Shown here: piece after piece, positions 18,000-27,947 of the stretch
Layout: each line of letters begins with the position of its first letter
Position numbering within the stretch: position 1 is the first letter of the stretch
NCBI GenBank assembly: GCA_036251705.1
Contig: CP133959.1
Span: 1,401,195-1,465,194, forward strand
Length of the DNA stretch: 64,000 nucleotides
From: Orbaceae bacterium lpD01
GTDB lineage: Bacteria > Pseudomonadota > Gammaproteobacteria > Enterobacterales > Orbaceae
Direction: 5' to 3'
Notes under the pieces: model-generated
Database searches by the model: none
Seen by the model: the letters and a program-made list of their open reading frames with translations, nothing else
Told to the model about the DNA's origin: nothing
Translations under genes and position numbers: made by a program

Positions 18000-18521
18000 T
18001 CTGATTATCCGCCCTGCAAACTATGAGCAGGGCAAGAATGCCTGAGTCAATCTAAAATATCATTTCGGGTTTAGCCCTCTCCTTAATATTAAATAGGTTA
18101 ATTAATACAAAAAGATAACCTGTTGGTATTATTTAACTATTTTTTATTATTTCTTTATGTTATTGCGGGTAATTAATTTTATTAGCTTTATTACCCATTG
18201 ATTTTTATCAAAAAATTAAATTATTTAATTAAATTAATGAATCACTTAACTGGTTTGGTGGACAAAAAAAGTGCTAGTATAGCCGGCTAATTTTGGTTAA
18301 GATAGCACGATTAGCTTAGGCAAAATGAACTAGAAAAAATTGCTTTGGTTCTCAAAAATTGATTTTATCACCATCTGATTGGACTGTTTTTGGTTATAAT
18401 CAATCATACTTTTAAAGCTGATCGCCATTCGTGCTTGGTATAGCGAGATGTAGCGAGATGTAACGATAGAGAGATAACCTCTCGATACACTACTATTTGT
18501 ATAATAATAACGATTAAATCT
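18000..18521. other. 522-base upstream region of cdiB
   Basis: AT-rich and without a convincing gene. A perfect TATAAT lies at 18395-18400 but has no clear -35. Two tandem copies of TAGCGAGATG occupy 18441-18460, followed by a third, imperfect copy. The region should contain the cdiBA promoter and its control sites. Confidence 0.4.
18441..18460 (+). repeat. Tandem 10-base repeat before cdiB
   Basis: TAGCGAGATG is repeated twice without a gap, and a degenerate third copy TAACGATAGA follows. It lies about 62 bases before the cdiB start and could be a protein-binding site. Confidence 0.5.
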
Positions 18522-20225
18522 ATGATGACACCCAGAATAATAAGAAAAACCTGCGTTGCCTTAATCAGTTTATCGGCAACGGGAACGGCCGTCGGGGCAG
18601 AGGGCTTGGCAAATTTAAATCAGATCAGCGATCAACAGTTGATTTATCAGCAAGAGCGGCAAAAAGCCTTAGCGGCTCAGTTGACGCCGCAAACCCGTGA
18701 TGTCCGATTATTACCGACCATCAAAGGGGCGCGCCTGCTCGATTTTCCGCAGGAGTCGCCTTGCTTTATCATCAATAAAGTCAATCTGCTCCGGCGCGAT
18801 GCACTCTCCTATATCATGCCGCTCTATGCGCTATCACGCCAGGCAGAAGGGCGCTGTCTGGGGGCACAAGGCATCAATCTGTTGATGAGTGCGCTGCAAA
18901 ATCGCTTAATCAGTTATGGCTATATTACCTCGCGGGTGGTGGCACCCCCGCAAGATTTAACCCGCGGCGAGCTCTCATTACTGTTTGTGCCAGGTAAAAT
19001 TCGTCAGGTCTATTACGACCAAACCAGTGATCCGCAAGCTAAGTTAAGTACCGGTATGCCAGCTAAACCCGGTCAAATCCTCAATCTACGGGATATCGAG
19101 CAGGGGCTGGAAAATTTACAGCGAATGCCAACGGTCACCGCTAACATGCAGCTGGTCCCCGGCCAGCAACCCGGTGAGAGCGATATCGTGATTCACCGTG
19201 AACAGGTTAAACGCTGGCGGCTCGGGGTGTCACTGGATGACTCCGGCACCCGTAGCACCGGCCGTTATCAAGGCGGCATGACGCTCTATCTGGACAATCC
19301 GCTATTACTGAGCGATACCCTGTATATTTCAGGCGGTCATGACTTAGATCGTAATAGTGAATTTGGCTCGAAAAACTATCTAGTCGGTTACTCGGTGCCG
19401 TTTCGTTACTGGCTACTGAGCCTATCATTTGGTGGTAATGACTATTATCAACAAGTCGCCGGTGCCTTTACCGATTATCAATATAGTGGCCGCAGTGAAA
19501 ACCAAAACTTCCAGCTCAGCCGCGTGATTCATCGTAATGAGTCACAAAAAACCACCCTTTACTATGGCATTAATCTGCGTGAATCGCATAACTTTGTCGA
19601 TCATACTGAGGTAGATATTCAACAGCGCCGCACCACCAGTTGGCGCCTTGGCGTGCAGCATCGCCACTATATTCAGGCGATGACGCTGGATTTAGACGTC
19701 TCTTATCAAAAAGGGGTACGCTGGTTTGGCGCTTTGCAAGCGCCAGAAGAGTTGGCTCACGAAGGGACGGCACTGTCAGAGATATTTAAACTTAATGCCA
19801 GTTTATCGGTGCCATTTACGTTAGCCACGCAGCGTTTTCGTTATGATATCAACTATCAGGGCCAGCTAGCGCGGCACGGCCATTTAACCCCACAAGAGCG
19901 CTTCTCGATTGGTGGTCGCTGGACCGTACGCGGCTTTGATGGCGAGCTGTCATTAAGTGCCGATAACGGCTGGTTTGTCCGCAATGAGTTAAGTTGGGCA
20001 ACGCCATATGCGCAAGAGCTCTATTTGGGACTCGATTACGGCGAAGTCTCTGGTGCCGATTCGGGTTATCTATTGGGTAAAAAATTAGCCGGCAGCGCTT
20101 TGGGGCTACGCGGTGATGTGCTGCACACTAATTATGATTTGTTTATTGGTGCGCCCATTTATAAACCCAAAGGTTTTCGTACCAATGATACTGTACTCGG
20201 TTTTAATCTGAACTGGCACTTTTAA
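18522..20225 (+). CDS. cdiB: Two-partner secretion outer membrane transporter CdiB (ShlB/FhaC family)
   Basis: This encodes 567 residues. A signal peptide ends near residue 26 (TGTAVGA). A POTRA region follows, around residues 75-150 and 155-230, then a 16-strand barrel. The Omp85 hallmark VRGF is at residues 469-472 (RWTVRGFDGELSL), and the chain ends in Phe (FNLNWHF), as barrel assembly requires. CdiB exports CdiA across the outer membrane by recognising its N-terminal TPS domain. E. coli CdiB has about 588 residues. The neighbouring cdiA 246 bases downstream fixes the role as CDI rather than haemolysin export. The ribosome binding site is weak; ATGATG starts. Confidence 0.93.
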   Translation: MMTPRIIRKTCVALISLSATGTAVGAEGLANLNQISDQQLIYQQERQKALAAQLTPQTRDVRLLPTIKGARLLDFPQESPCFIINKVNLLRRDALSYIMPLYALSRQAEGRCLGAQGINLLMSALQNRLISYGYITSRVVAPPQDLTRGELSLLFVPGKIRQVYYDQTSDPQAKLSTGMPAKPGQILNLRDIEQGLENLQRMPTVTANMQLVPGQQPGESDIVIHREQVKRWRLGVSLDDSGTRSTGRYQGGMTLYLDNPLLLSDTLYISGGHDLDRNSEFGSKNYLVGYSVPFRYWLLSLSFGGNDYYQQVAGAFTDYQYSGRSENQNFQLSRVIHRNESQKTTLYYGINLRESHNFVDHTEVDIQQRRTTSWRLGVQHRHYIQAMTLDLDVSYQKGVRWFGALQAPEELAHEGTALSEIFKLNASLSVPFTLATQRFRYDINYQGQLARHGHLTPQERFSIGGRWTVRGFDGELSLSADNGWFVRNELSWATPYAQELYLGLDYGEVSGADSGYLLGKKLAGSALGLRGDVLHTNYDLFIGAPIYKPKGFRTNDTVLGFNLNWHF

Positions 20226-20471
20226 GCCGGTTTAGCCGCGGTATACGGCAAGGCCATTGATGTTCGCGGCATGCCCTCCGCGCGATGAGTAACGATATCT
20301 GTATGACCAAGCTGCGTATGATAAGCGTCGCAGGTAACTACTGATACATAAATATAGCTACAACAATATAGACAAATAAATAAAGCGGGCCAGCAACGTA
20401 CTGGCAAAGCGCAGTAACATAACAAAAGTCAAACATTGGCGAATAAGCCGATGCGTGCCGGGAATATTATT

Positions 20472-23400
20472 ATGAATAAACACTTTTATCGTCTCGTTTT
20501 TAGCCGCGCCCGCGGTTTGCTTATCGTCGTGGCTGAGATTGCCTGTCAGCATCAAGGCGCTGGTCGTACAACACTCAAAGCTAAAGCCACTACTGCAAAA
20601 CCAAAAGTGTCGGCACTGAGCACGCTTTGCCATGCGCTCTATCTGTCACTCGGTTTAATGACGATAACGCTGCCTGCACAGGCAACGGTGGTGATTGCTG
20701 ACAAAACCGCGCCAGGCAATCAACAGCCAATTATCGGTAAAAGCAGCAACGGCACGATACAAGTGGATATTCAAACGCCGAATAACAATGGCATCTCCCA
20801 AAATAAATATTCGCAGTTTGATGTCTCCAAACAGGGCGTCATCCTCAATAATAGCCCGAACCTGTCGAATACCGAACTGGGCGGCTACATTAAAGGCAAT
20901 GATTATTTGAAGGCTGGTGGTGCCAAGATTATTCTCAATGAGGTTAATTCGAAAAATGCCAGCCAGCTCAACGGCTATATCGAAGTGGCCGGTCAAAAAG
21001 CGCAGGTGATTATTGCTAATGGAGCCGGCATAACCTGTGATGGCTGTGGTTTTATCAATGCCGACAGGTCAACCCTGACAACCGGTACGCCGATCATTGA
21101 AAATGGTCAGCTTAAAGGCTATCAGGTAGAGCAGGGACAAATCAGTATTACTGGCAAAGGGCTGGATGCGACACGGGCTGACTATACCGATCTGATTGCC
21201 CGCAGCGTATCGGTCAATGCCGGCTTATGGGCGAACAATGCAACGGTGGTTACCGGTCGTAATAAGGTCAGTGCCGATTTAAGTCAGGTTCAGCCGTTGG
21301 CCGATGATGATAGCATCAAGCCACAACTGGCGCTGGATGTCTCGGCGTTAGGCGGCATGTATGCCGGTAAAATTACGATGATCGGCACCGAAACCGGTGT
21401 CGGGGTGAGTAATGCCGGTGAACTCGGTGCCAGTGCCGGCAGCATTAGTATTACCGCTGATGGTCAGATTGCCAACACCGGTCAGATGCAGTCTCAGGGC
21501 GATCTGACGCTAAGCAGTCAGCACAATATTGACAATCATGGTCAGTTATATGCCAAAGCTGGTTCGATCAACTTGACCGCTAAAGGCGATATTGAAAGTA
21601 CCAATACCGTTGTCGCTAAAAATAATATTGATCTGCGTGCCAGCAATATCCATCTGACTAACACGGCGCAATTAGCCGCCGGCGTGGATGAGCAGGGCCA
21701 GTTAACCCAGCCCGGTAATCTGACCGCTGAGGCTGACAAGGTCATCACGTTGGAGAATCAAAACCGCGCCACTGGTCAGTTGCATCTTAAGGCCGATACC
21801 CTAAATAATACCGGGCTGATTGATAGCCAGCAGACGATGATTGAAGGACAGACGGTGAATAATTCAGACAATGGTCGGATCTATGGCGATAGCGTGGCGA
21901 TTGGCGCTAAAACTCTAAATAACTTTGCTGTCAATGCAGGTAAAGATCCAATTATTGCCAGCCGTGGCCGGCTGGATTTAGGCATTGGTGAACTTAATAA
22001 CCTGAAACATGCCCAGATCTTAAGTTTAGGCGATCTGATCATTGCCGGCCACCTCAATAGCCAGTATCAGGCTGAAGGCCGCGGCCAAACCATTAATAAC
22101 CACTCAGCTTATATCGAAGCAGGTCAGGATATGACGGTGAATGTTGATACCCTGAATAATATCAATGATGATCTGCAAACCGACATCTTCTTAATTGATG
22201 AGCATAATGTCACGGAATATGCCTTTAATACTTCACCGGATAAACGCTATAAACCTGAGGAAGTTGCAATTTATTGTGTGGGTTGTGGTGATGCAACTAA
22301 TTATTTAGAGTTGAAAGTGATACAAACGGGTCAACTAACACAATATTTTAATACCTATAACTATGTTGAACGGACTTATGAAACTAAAATTGTCACCACG
22401 GATCCAGCCAAATTCATCAGTGGCGGTAATCTGACCATCAATGCCAATACCGTCACCAATGATAACAGCCAGATTATTGCCGGTAAAACCGCCCAGATTA
22501 ATGCCGATGAACTGAATAATCTCAATACCATTGGTGAACATCGTATTGTGCGAGCTGGACAAAGGGTCTATACCTATAAACATAAAGAAAAAGGCACATT
22601 TGGTGAAACCAGATATTATTCTAAGCATGATTACTATGCCTATAACCCTGCCGATGAGGTCTCTGAAGTCGATCTGGCGACCGGCGTCATTTTAAATGAT
22701 CAAGCTGTTGAGTCCGGTTCAATCAATGACGAGCAGATGAAACTGCCCAATAGTTCACTCTATACCGTCACCAAAGACAGCACGAAAAACTATCTGGTTG
22801 AAACCGATCCTAACTTCACCAACAAACAAACATGGCTCAGCTCAGACTATATGTTTGAGGCCATGAAAAAGAGTCCAGATAATATTCAAAAACGCTTAGG
22901 CGATGGCTACTATGAGCAGCAGCTGATTAAAGACCAAATTACCGCCTTAACCGGCCAGCGTTACCTGCCCGGTTATGACAGTGATATGGAGCAGTATAAG
23001 CAGCTGATGGACGCCGGTGTCACCTTTGCCCAGACCTATGATCTGACCATTGGCGTCGCGTTAACTCCCGAGCAGATGAAGGCCTTAACCACCGATATGG
23101 TCTGGATGGTCAGTAAAACCGTCAATATTGATGGTCAGGATGTTGAGGTGCTGGTGCCGCAGGTCTATATCGTTAATCATGCGCAGGTCACACCACAAGG
23201 TAGCCTGATTGCTGGCAAGAATGTCCAGATAAGTACTGTCGGTGATCTCAATACTAATGGTGGTATCGCCGCGCGCGATACGCTGGCTTTGGCAGCGAAT
23301 AATCTTAACAGCAAAGGGGTATTAAGTGGCGATAAGGTGCAAGTAACTGCTAAACAAGACATCAACGCCAGCGGCACCATCTTGGGTGATAAACAGGTCA

Positions 23401-26400
23401 GCTTAAGCGCGGGTAATAACGTCAATTTGGTCACCACCACTCATACCGAGACCAATCAACAAGGACTGGCGCAAAATAGTAAAACCAATATTGATCGCGT
23501 CTCATCGGTGCAGGTCAACAGTGGGGATATGTCCATTACGGCCGGTAAGGATGTCAATCTGGTCGGCGCGATGGTCATCAATAATGACGCTGACGGTAAA
23601 ACGGCGATTGCGGCCGGTGGTGATCTCAATATCAGCACCATCACCACGCGCGATCAAGAGCAGAGTATTAATAGCGGTAGTGACTACCGCCTGAGTGATG
23701 TACAAAAAGCCCAGGGTAGTGAGGTTATCACTAAAGGCGATCTGAGTTTAACTGCTGGCGATAAGCTGGCCGTGAGTGGCAGCCATATTCAAGCAGATAA
23801 ACAGCTGTCACTTACCGCAAAACAGGTTGATATTACCAGCGCGGCCGAGCAGGCGCAGCTGGATATGCATCATGAGTCAAGTAGTAGTAGCACTTTCTCC
23901 AAAACCAAAAATACCACTGATGTACAGGTCAATAATCAGACTCAGGTAGGCAGCCAGCTCAGCGGCGGCAGTGTGGTGATTAAGGCGGATAATGATCTGT
24001 CCATTTTGGGCAGTCAGGTGGCCAGCAATAAAGAGATGAACCTGACGGCAGGAAATAACGTCAATATCGGTAGCAGCGAAGAGTCCTACTATAGTAAAGA
24101 GCAGCACACCTCGAAAACCTCCGGCCTGCTGGCCGGCGATGGCGGCATTGGTTTCTCAGTCGGCAAAGAGAAAGATCGCCAGACTGACACCGATACCGAA
24201 AAATCGTACCTAAGTAGTATGGTAGGTAGCACCGATGGTAATGTCAGCATACAAGCCGGTCAGGATATTGGCGTCAAAGGTAGTGATGTGGTGGCCAAAG
24301 GCGATATTAGTCTACAGGGGCAGAATGTGGCTATCACCGCTGATGATGCGCAGACCCATTCGCGTAGTGAATACGTCTATAAGAAGACCGGCTTAACCGT
24401 TGGCTTAACGGGTACCGTCGCCGATATCTATCAGGCTAAACAGGCGATAGAGAGCGCCAAAGCGCGCGACAATGACACGCTCACCGCCTTACAGGCGATT
24501 AAAGGTGGCTTAACCGTGGCCGGTGGCGCCTTAGATACACAGATTAGTAATCAACAGGGCGATAAACAAGCCTCAATTGGCGTAAGTGCCAGCTTTGGCA
24601 GCCAGAAAACCGAGCGTACCACCAATCAAGATAACCATACTGTTGCTGGTGCCGGGATTTCTGCCGGTCAGAATGTCACCATTAACGCGACAGGCAATGC
24701 CGCTAAAACCGATGGCGATATTACCGTACAAGGCAGCCAGGTGACCGGTGGCAAAGATGTGACCCTCACCGCCAATCGCGATGTCAATGTGCTCGGAGCA
24801 GTCAATACCCAGCATACCGATAAAACTGAAACCTCGTCGGGCTCGTCAGTTGGGGTTGGCGTGAGTGTAGGGGGGAATCAGCCGGGTATCAGCTACACAG
24901 CCAGCGGCAACTATAGCCGTGAGCGTGAAAATGCCGAGGGTAGTAACTGGACGCAGGGCACGGTGCAGGCCGGTAATAACTTAACCGTGAAAACCGGTCA
25001 GGATGCCAATCTGATTGGCGGCCAGCTGAAGGGCGATAGCGTAACCGCTGATATCGGCAATAATCTCAATATTAAATCCCTGCAGGATAGCGATAACTAC
25101 GATTATGAGAAGTTATCTGGCTCTATCAGCGGGTCTGTTGGTAACAGCGGCTGGAGTGCGAATCTATCGGAAACCAAAACCGATATGAACAGCAAATGGG
25201 CCAGCGTCGTTGAGCAGTCGGGTATTTTTGCCGGCCAAGGTGGCTATGATGTGACTGTTGATAAAAATACCGATTTAACTGGCGCGGTGATTGCTTCCAA
25301 GGCCGAAGATAAGGCCAAGAACAAACTTGATACCGGCACGATTAGCTTTAACGATATTGAGAATAAAGCCGATTATCAGGTCAATAGTGAAACGGTCAAT
25401 ATTGGTATGGGCACCGGGCAAATTGCAACGCCGGGCGCGCCATCGATTTACCACAATGGTGATAGTGCGTCCAGTACCACTAAGTCAGCGGTGGAAGCGG
25501 GCAAGCTAACCATCCGTGATAAGGCTAATCAGCAGCAGGATGTGGCTGACTTAAGCCGTGATACGGCGGATGCCAATAATCCGCTGGCACACATCTTTGA
25601 TAAACAGAAAGAGCTCGATAAGATTGAGCAGCAGCAGCTGATTAATGATATTGCCGCGCAGGCCAAAGATATTGCTAATAAGTATGACCGGATTGTAGCG
25701 CAGAATGATTTAGCGGATAAAAAAGATAAAATTATCAAAGATGCTGAAGATAAGTTTGCAGGTCTGTCTGAAGATGAGAAGAAACGCTACGGCAGCGCGG
25801 AAAATTATGCGAACCAAACTTACTACGATGCGGTGAGTCAGCAGGTGAGTGATAATGTCAGCAAAAATGTCGGCGGTATTGGCAGCAGCGTAAACAAAGG
25901 CATTGATGCGGCGACGTCCGTTATCACTGGCATATTAACCGGCAATATGGCGGGTGGCCTTGCTGGCGCCACTGCGCCCTATATTGCCGAAAAAATTAAA
26001 GAGCAGACCGGCCATTATGATGCAGATAATAAAAAGTGGATCAACGATGATCCCAATGCCAATCTGATAGCTCATGCGGTGCTGGGTGCCGTTGTTGCCC
26101 AGTTGCAGGGTAATTCAGCCTTATATGGCGCTGCGGGAGCGGCGGGCGGAGAGAAACTTTCTGCGATTATACGCGAGAACTTGTATAAAGATAAATCGGA
26201 TAAAGAGCTTACCGAGTCAGATAAACAGAATATCAGTAATCTGGTACAGTTAGCTTCAGGCCTTGCTTCAGCACTTGCGAGTGGGGGTAATATGGGGGAT
26301 ACTGGAGCGTCGGTCAGTGCGAGCAAGAATGCGGTCGAGAATAATAATTTAGTACTCAGAGTTGGCTGGCAGTTAATCAAGCCAAGTGAACTTGGTAGTG

Positions 26401-27191
26401 GTATGCTTAATATAACGCCTGAATTAATGGCTGCAGGTGTATTAGCACAGAATGCGCAGATTGATTTGGATACAGCAAAGAAATTCGTTGATGGATTGAC
26501 ACAAGAACAAATAGACGTTTTAAATAAACAAGGTATCGATGTTAGTGATTCATCTTATTCAAAAGGTTATAAGGATGCCATCCTTGATCTGTACAATAAA
26601 AGTCAGAATGAAACCACAATAGCCATAGATCCAAATGATAAACCTAAATTGGAAGGTATCCCGATACCGGAAGAAAAGAAACCAATTGTACTTGAAAATC
26701 CGACGTTAGAGCAAGATAAGAATTCGGGTAAACTCACCAATCCGCTGCCTGAGCAGGACAAAAACTCAGGGACGCTAGCAGGTCCTGAAGTAGATGTTGG
26801 GGATTGGCAGAATAATATTCTTACATCTGAAAATGGAGATCCTGCGTTTAAAAATGGTTATATCTGGAAGCCTGAACAAGATGTAGATTTACGTGGAACA
26901 GGAAAAAATTTCCAAGATGCATTAGATGAAGCATTTAATAGAACAGGATATGATAAATCACAATTTAAGCCTGTAAGATGGTCTAAAACAGCAGATGGAA
27001 AAAGTATCCCTGTTGAATATTTAGGACCAGGAGGGGCTGAAGTTAATGTTGATATTGAACATTCAGGAACTAATTCCTTGGGAGTTCCTCATATTGGTTA
27101 TCAAGTAGGAAGAAAAGGAAAAACGACAGGGCATATTTTAGTTGATGATGTTCCTGCTAATAGGTATCCGGGACAGCTAAAGGAGAATTGA
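20472..27191 (+). CDS. cdiA: Contact-dependent inhibition toxin CdiA
   Basis: This encodes 2,239 residues from the ATG at 20472, which gives an extended signal peptide (MNKHFYRLVFSRARGLLIVV, cleavage after LPAQA, residue 71). The TPS/haemagglutination domain follows (to about residue 260), with NLSNTELGGYI and the GCGFINADRSTLTTG segment. Long filamentous-haemagglutinin repeats fill the middle. A pretoxin region with GIGSSVNKGIDAATSVI leads to VENN at residues 1955-1958. The 281-residue tip is more AT-rich and holds Pro-rich DKNSG repeats, then a small domain ending GHILVDDVPANRYPG. That tip looks like a polymorphic-toxin RNase type (I think of toxin family 47), from memory only. The array of orphan tips follows. 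Confidence 0.93.
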   Translation: MNKHFYRLVFSRARGLLIVVAEIACQHQGAGRTTLKAKATTAKPKVSALSTLCHALYLSLGLMTITLPAQATVVIADKTAPGNQQPIIGKSSNGTIQVDIQTPNNNGISQNKYSQFDVSKQGVILNNSPNLSNTELGGYIKGNDYLKAGGAKIILNEVNSKNASQLNGYIEVAGQKAQVIIANGAGITCDGCGFINADRSTLTTGTPIIENGQLKGYQVEQGQISITGKGLDATRADYTDLIARSVSVNAGLWANNATVVTGRNKVSADLSQVQPLADDDSIKPQLALDVSALGGMYAGKITMIGTETGVGVSNAGELGASAGSISITADGQIANTGQMQSQGDLTLSSQHNIDNHGQLYAKAGSINLTAKGDIESTNTVVAKNNIDLRASNIHLTNTAQLAAGVDEQGQLTQPGNLTAEADKVITLENQNRATGQLHLKADTLNNTGLIDSQQTMIEGQTVNNSDNGRIYGDSVAIGAKTLNNFAVNAGKDPIIASRGRLDLGIGELNNLKHAQILSLGDLIIAGHLNSQYQAEGRGQTINNHSAYIEAGQDMTVNVDTLNNINDDLQTDIFLIDEHNVTEYAFNTSPDKRYKPEEVAIYCVGCGDATNYLELKVIQTGQLTQYFNTYNYVERTYETKIVTTDPAKFISGGNLTINANTVTNDNSQIIAGKTAQINADELNNLNTIGEHRIVRAGQRVYTYKHKEKGTFGETRYYSKHDYYAYNPADEVSEVDLATGVILNDQAVESGSINDEQMKLPNSSLYTVTKDSTKNYLVETDPNFTNKQTWLSSDYMFEAMKKSPDNIQKRLGDGYYEQQLIKDQITALTGQRYLPGYDSDMEQYKQLMDAGVTFAQTYDLTIGVALTPEQMKALTTDMVWMVSKTVNIDGQDVEVLVPQVYIVNHAQVTPQGSLIAGKNVQISTVGDLNTNGGIAARDTLALAANNLNSKGVLSGDKVQVTAKQDINASGTILGDKQVSLSAGNNVNLVTTTHTETNQQGLAQNSKTNIDRVSSVQVNSGDMSITAGKDVNLVGAMVINNDADGKTAIAAGGDLNISTITTRDQEQSINSGSDYRLSDVQKAQGSEVITKGDLSLTAGDKLAVSGSHIQADKQLSLTAKQVDITSAAEQAQLDMHHESSSSSTFSKTKNTTDVQVNNQTQVGSQLSGGSVVIKADNDLSILGSQVASNKEMNLTAGNNVNIGSSEESYYSKEQHTSKTSGLLAGDGGIGFSVGKEKDRQTDTDTEKSYLSSMVGSTDGNVSIQAGQDIGVKGSDVVAKGDISLQGQNVAITADDAQTHSRSEYVYKKTGLTVGLTGTVADIYQAKQAIESAKARDNDTLTALQAIKGGLTVAGGALDTQISNQQGDKQASIGVSASFGSQKTERTTNQDNHTVAGAGISAGQNVTINATGNAAKTDGDITVQGSQVTGGKDVTLTANRDVNVLGAVNTQHTDKTETSSGSSVGVGVSVGGNQPGISYTASGNYSRERENAEGSNWTQGTVQAGNNLTVKTGQDANLIGGQLKGDSVTADIGNNLNIKSLQDSDNYDYEKLSGSISGSVGNSGWSANLSETKTDMNSKWASVVEQSGIFAGQGGYDVTVDKNTDLTGAVIASKAEDKAKNKLDTGTISFNDIENKADYQVNSETVNIGMGTGQIATPGAPSIYHNGDSASSTTKSAVEAGKLTIRDKANQQQDVADLSRDTADANNPLAHIFDKQKELDKIEQQQLINDIAAQAKDIANKYDRIVAQNDLADKKDKIIKDAEDKFAGLSEDEKKRYGSAENYANQTYYDAVSQQVSDNVSKNVGGIGSSVNKGIDAATSVITGILTGNMAGGLAGATAPYIAEKIKEQTGHYDADNKKWINDDPNANLIAHAVLGAVVAQLQGNSALYGAAGAAGGEKLSAIIRENLYKDKSDKELTESDKQNISNLVQLASGLASALASGGNMGDTGASVSASKNAVENNNLVLRVGWQLIKPSELGSGMLNITPELMAAGVLAQNAQIDLDTAKKFVDGLTQEQIDVLNKQGIDVSDSSYSKGYKDAILDLYNKSQNETTIAIDPNDKPKLEGIPIPEEKKPIVLENPTLEQDKNSGKLTNPLPEQDKNSGTLAGPEVDVGDWQNNILTSENGDPAFKNGYIWKPEQDVDLRGTGKNFQDALDEAFNRTGYDKSQFKPVRWSKTADGKSIPVEYLGPGGAEVNVDIEHSGTNSLGVPHIGYQVGRKGKTTGHILVDDVPANRYPGQLKEN
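25648..26345 (+). repeat. cdiA pretoxin block duplicated in orphan module 3
   Basis: This part of cdiA, from the DIAAQAKDIANKYDR segment to VENN, recurs with scattered changes at about 31039-31735. Both copies contain GIGSSVNKGIDAATSVITG and DDPNANL. A short part of the same block recurs at about 27936-28094 in orphan module 1. These shared stretches could let the tips recombine with the main gene. Confidence 0.8.
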
Positions 27192-27195
27192 TAAA

Positions 27196-27693
27196 GTGGA
27201 AGATTTAGATAAACTAATATTTGAAAAAAGAATTATTACAAATTATTTATTTGAAGATGCTCAAAATCTAAATTTAAATATAAAAGAATTGTCACCAGAT
27301 ATCGGTAATATAATTATTCAAAAAGCAATAAAAAAATTTATTGATCCCCAAAAAGGTCCTTTATTATGTTATGGAATTATTTCTCCGTATGTATCAGCTA
27401 GTTTTCCTGATGAATGGGGCATTATTGGTGAATTACAGGAAGTTCCTGAAAATTTTTTCGTTTTTTTTGATAGCTATAAAGACAATCATGTCATTGAAAT
27501 CAATAAAATTAGTGATTTTGGTAAATTAGTAGAAGAGACAATTGTCTTTACTTATTATATAGTTAACAAGGACCTTGATTTTTTAATTGCTTGGGATGCT
27601 GCTCATCAAGTTTTAATTGGTACAGGAAAGGCTCAAAACTGGATTAAAAATTTGATAAAACGCAGATCAGATGATGCTGTGCTGTTACAGTAA
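27196..27693 (+). CDS. cdiI: CdiI immunity protein (cognate of the main CdiA tip)
   Basis: This encodes 165 residues from a GTG four bases after the cdiA stop; AAGGAG overlapping the end of cdiA is the ribosome binding site. The protein is acidic, soluble and has no membrane segment; features include DEWGIIGELQEVPENFF and a basic end. I do not recognise the family. Position directly behind cdiA, small size and strong AT bias make it the immunity protein. It should act in the cytoplasm by binding the CdiA tip. A terminator follows at 27840. Confidence 0.8.
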   Translation: MEDLDKLIFEKRIITNYLFEDAQNLNLNIKELSPDIGNIIIQKAIKKFIDPQKGPLLCYGIISPYVSASFPDEWGIIGELQEVPENFFVFFDSYKDNHVIEINKISDFGKLVEETIVFTYYIVNKDLDFLIAWDAAHQVLIGTGKAQNWIKNLIKRRSDDAVLLQ

Positions 27694-27839
27694 ATTTAAT
27701 AAAATCTAATGAATTGAAAGACAAATAGCCAAAAAATGTTTCAATACTATAAAATACTAGCTCATTATAAGAAAAATGAATAAAACTTATAATAAATAAG
27801 TCTCTTATAAAACCTTTTCATAACAATATATAAATAAGA

Positions 27840-27867
27840 ATCTCAGTCTTGTAATCTGGGATTTTTT
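27840..27867 (+). terminator. Intrinsic terminator after cdiI
   Basis: Stem ATCTCAG / CTGGGAT (one G-U pair) with a 9-base loop and six T. It is the first of three closely similar terminators that follow the immunity genes in this locus. Confidence 0.75.
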
Positions 27868-27947
27868 ATACCTGCAATTAATCTTACTTTTCTATTACCG
27901 AAACAATTCTTAATAAAGAAAATCAGCAACAACTGATTAGTGATATT

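Noticed and set aside
20655..20996. Several 60-110 codon frames antisense to cdiA, cdiB, tssM, tssH and rhs
   Set aside because: They have no ribosome binding sites or family features and follow from the codon bias of the genes on the other strand.
24000..25300. CRISPR-like periodic repeats inside cdiA
   Set aside because: The repeats are degenerate coding repeats of the filamentous haemagglutinin type with no spacers of fixed length, and no cas genes are present.
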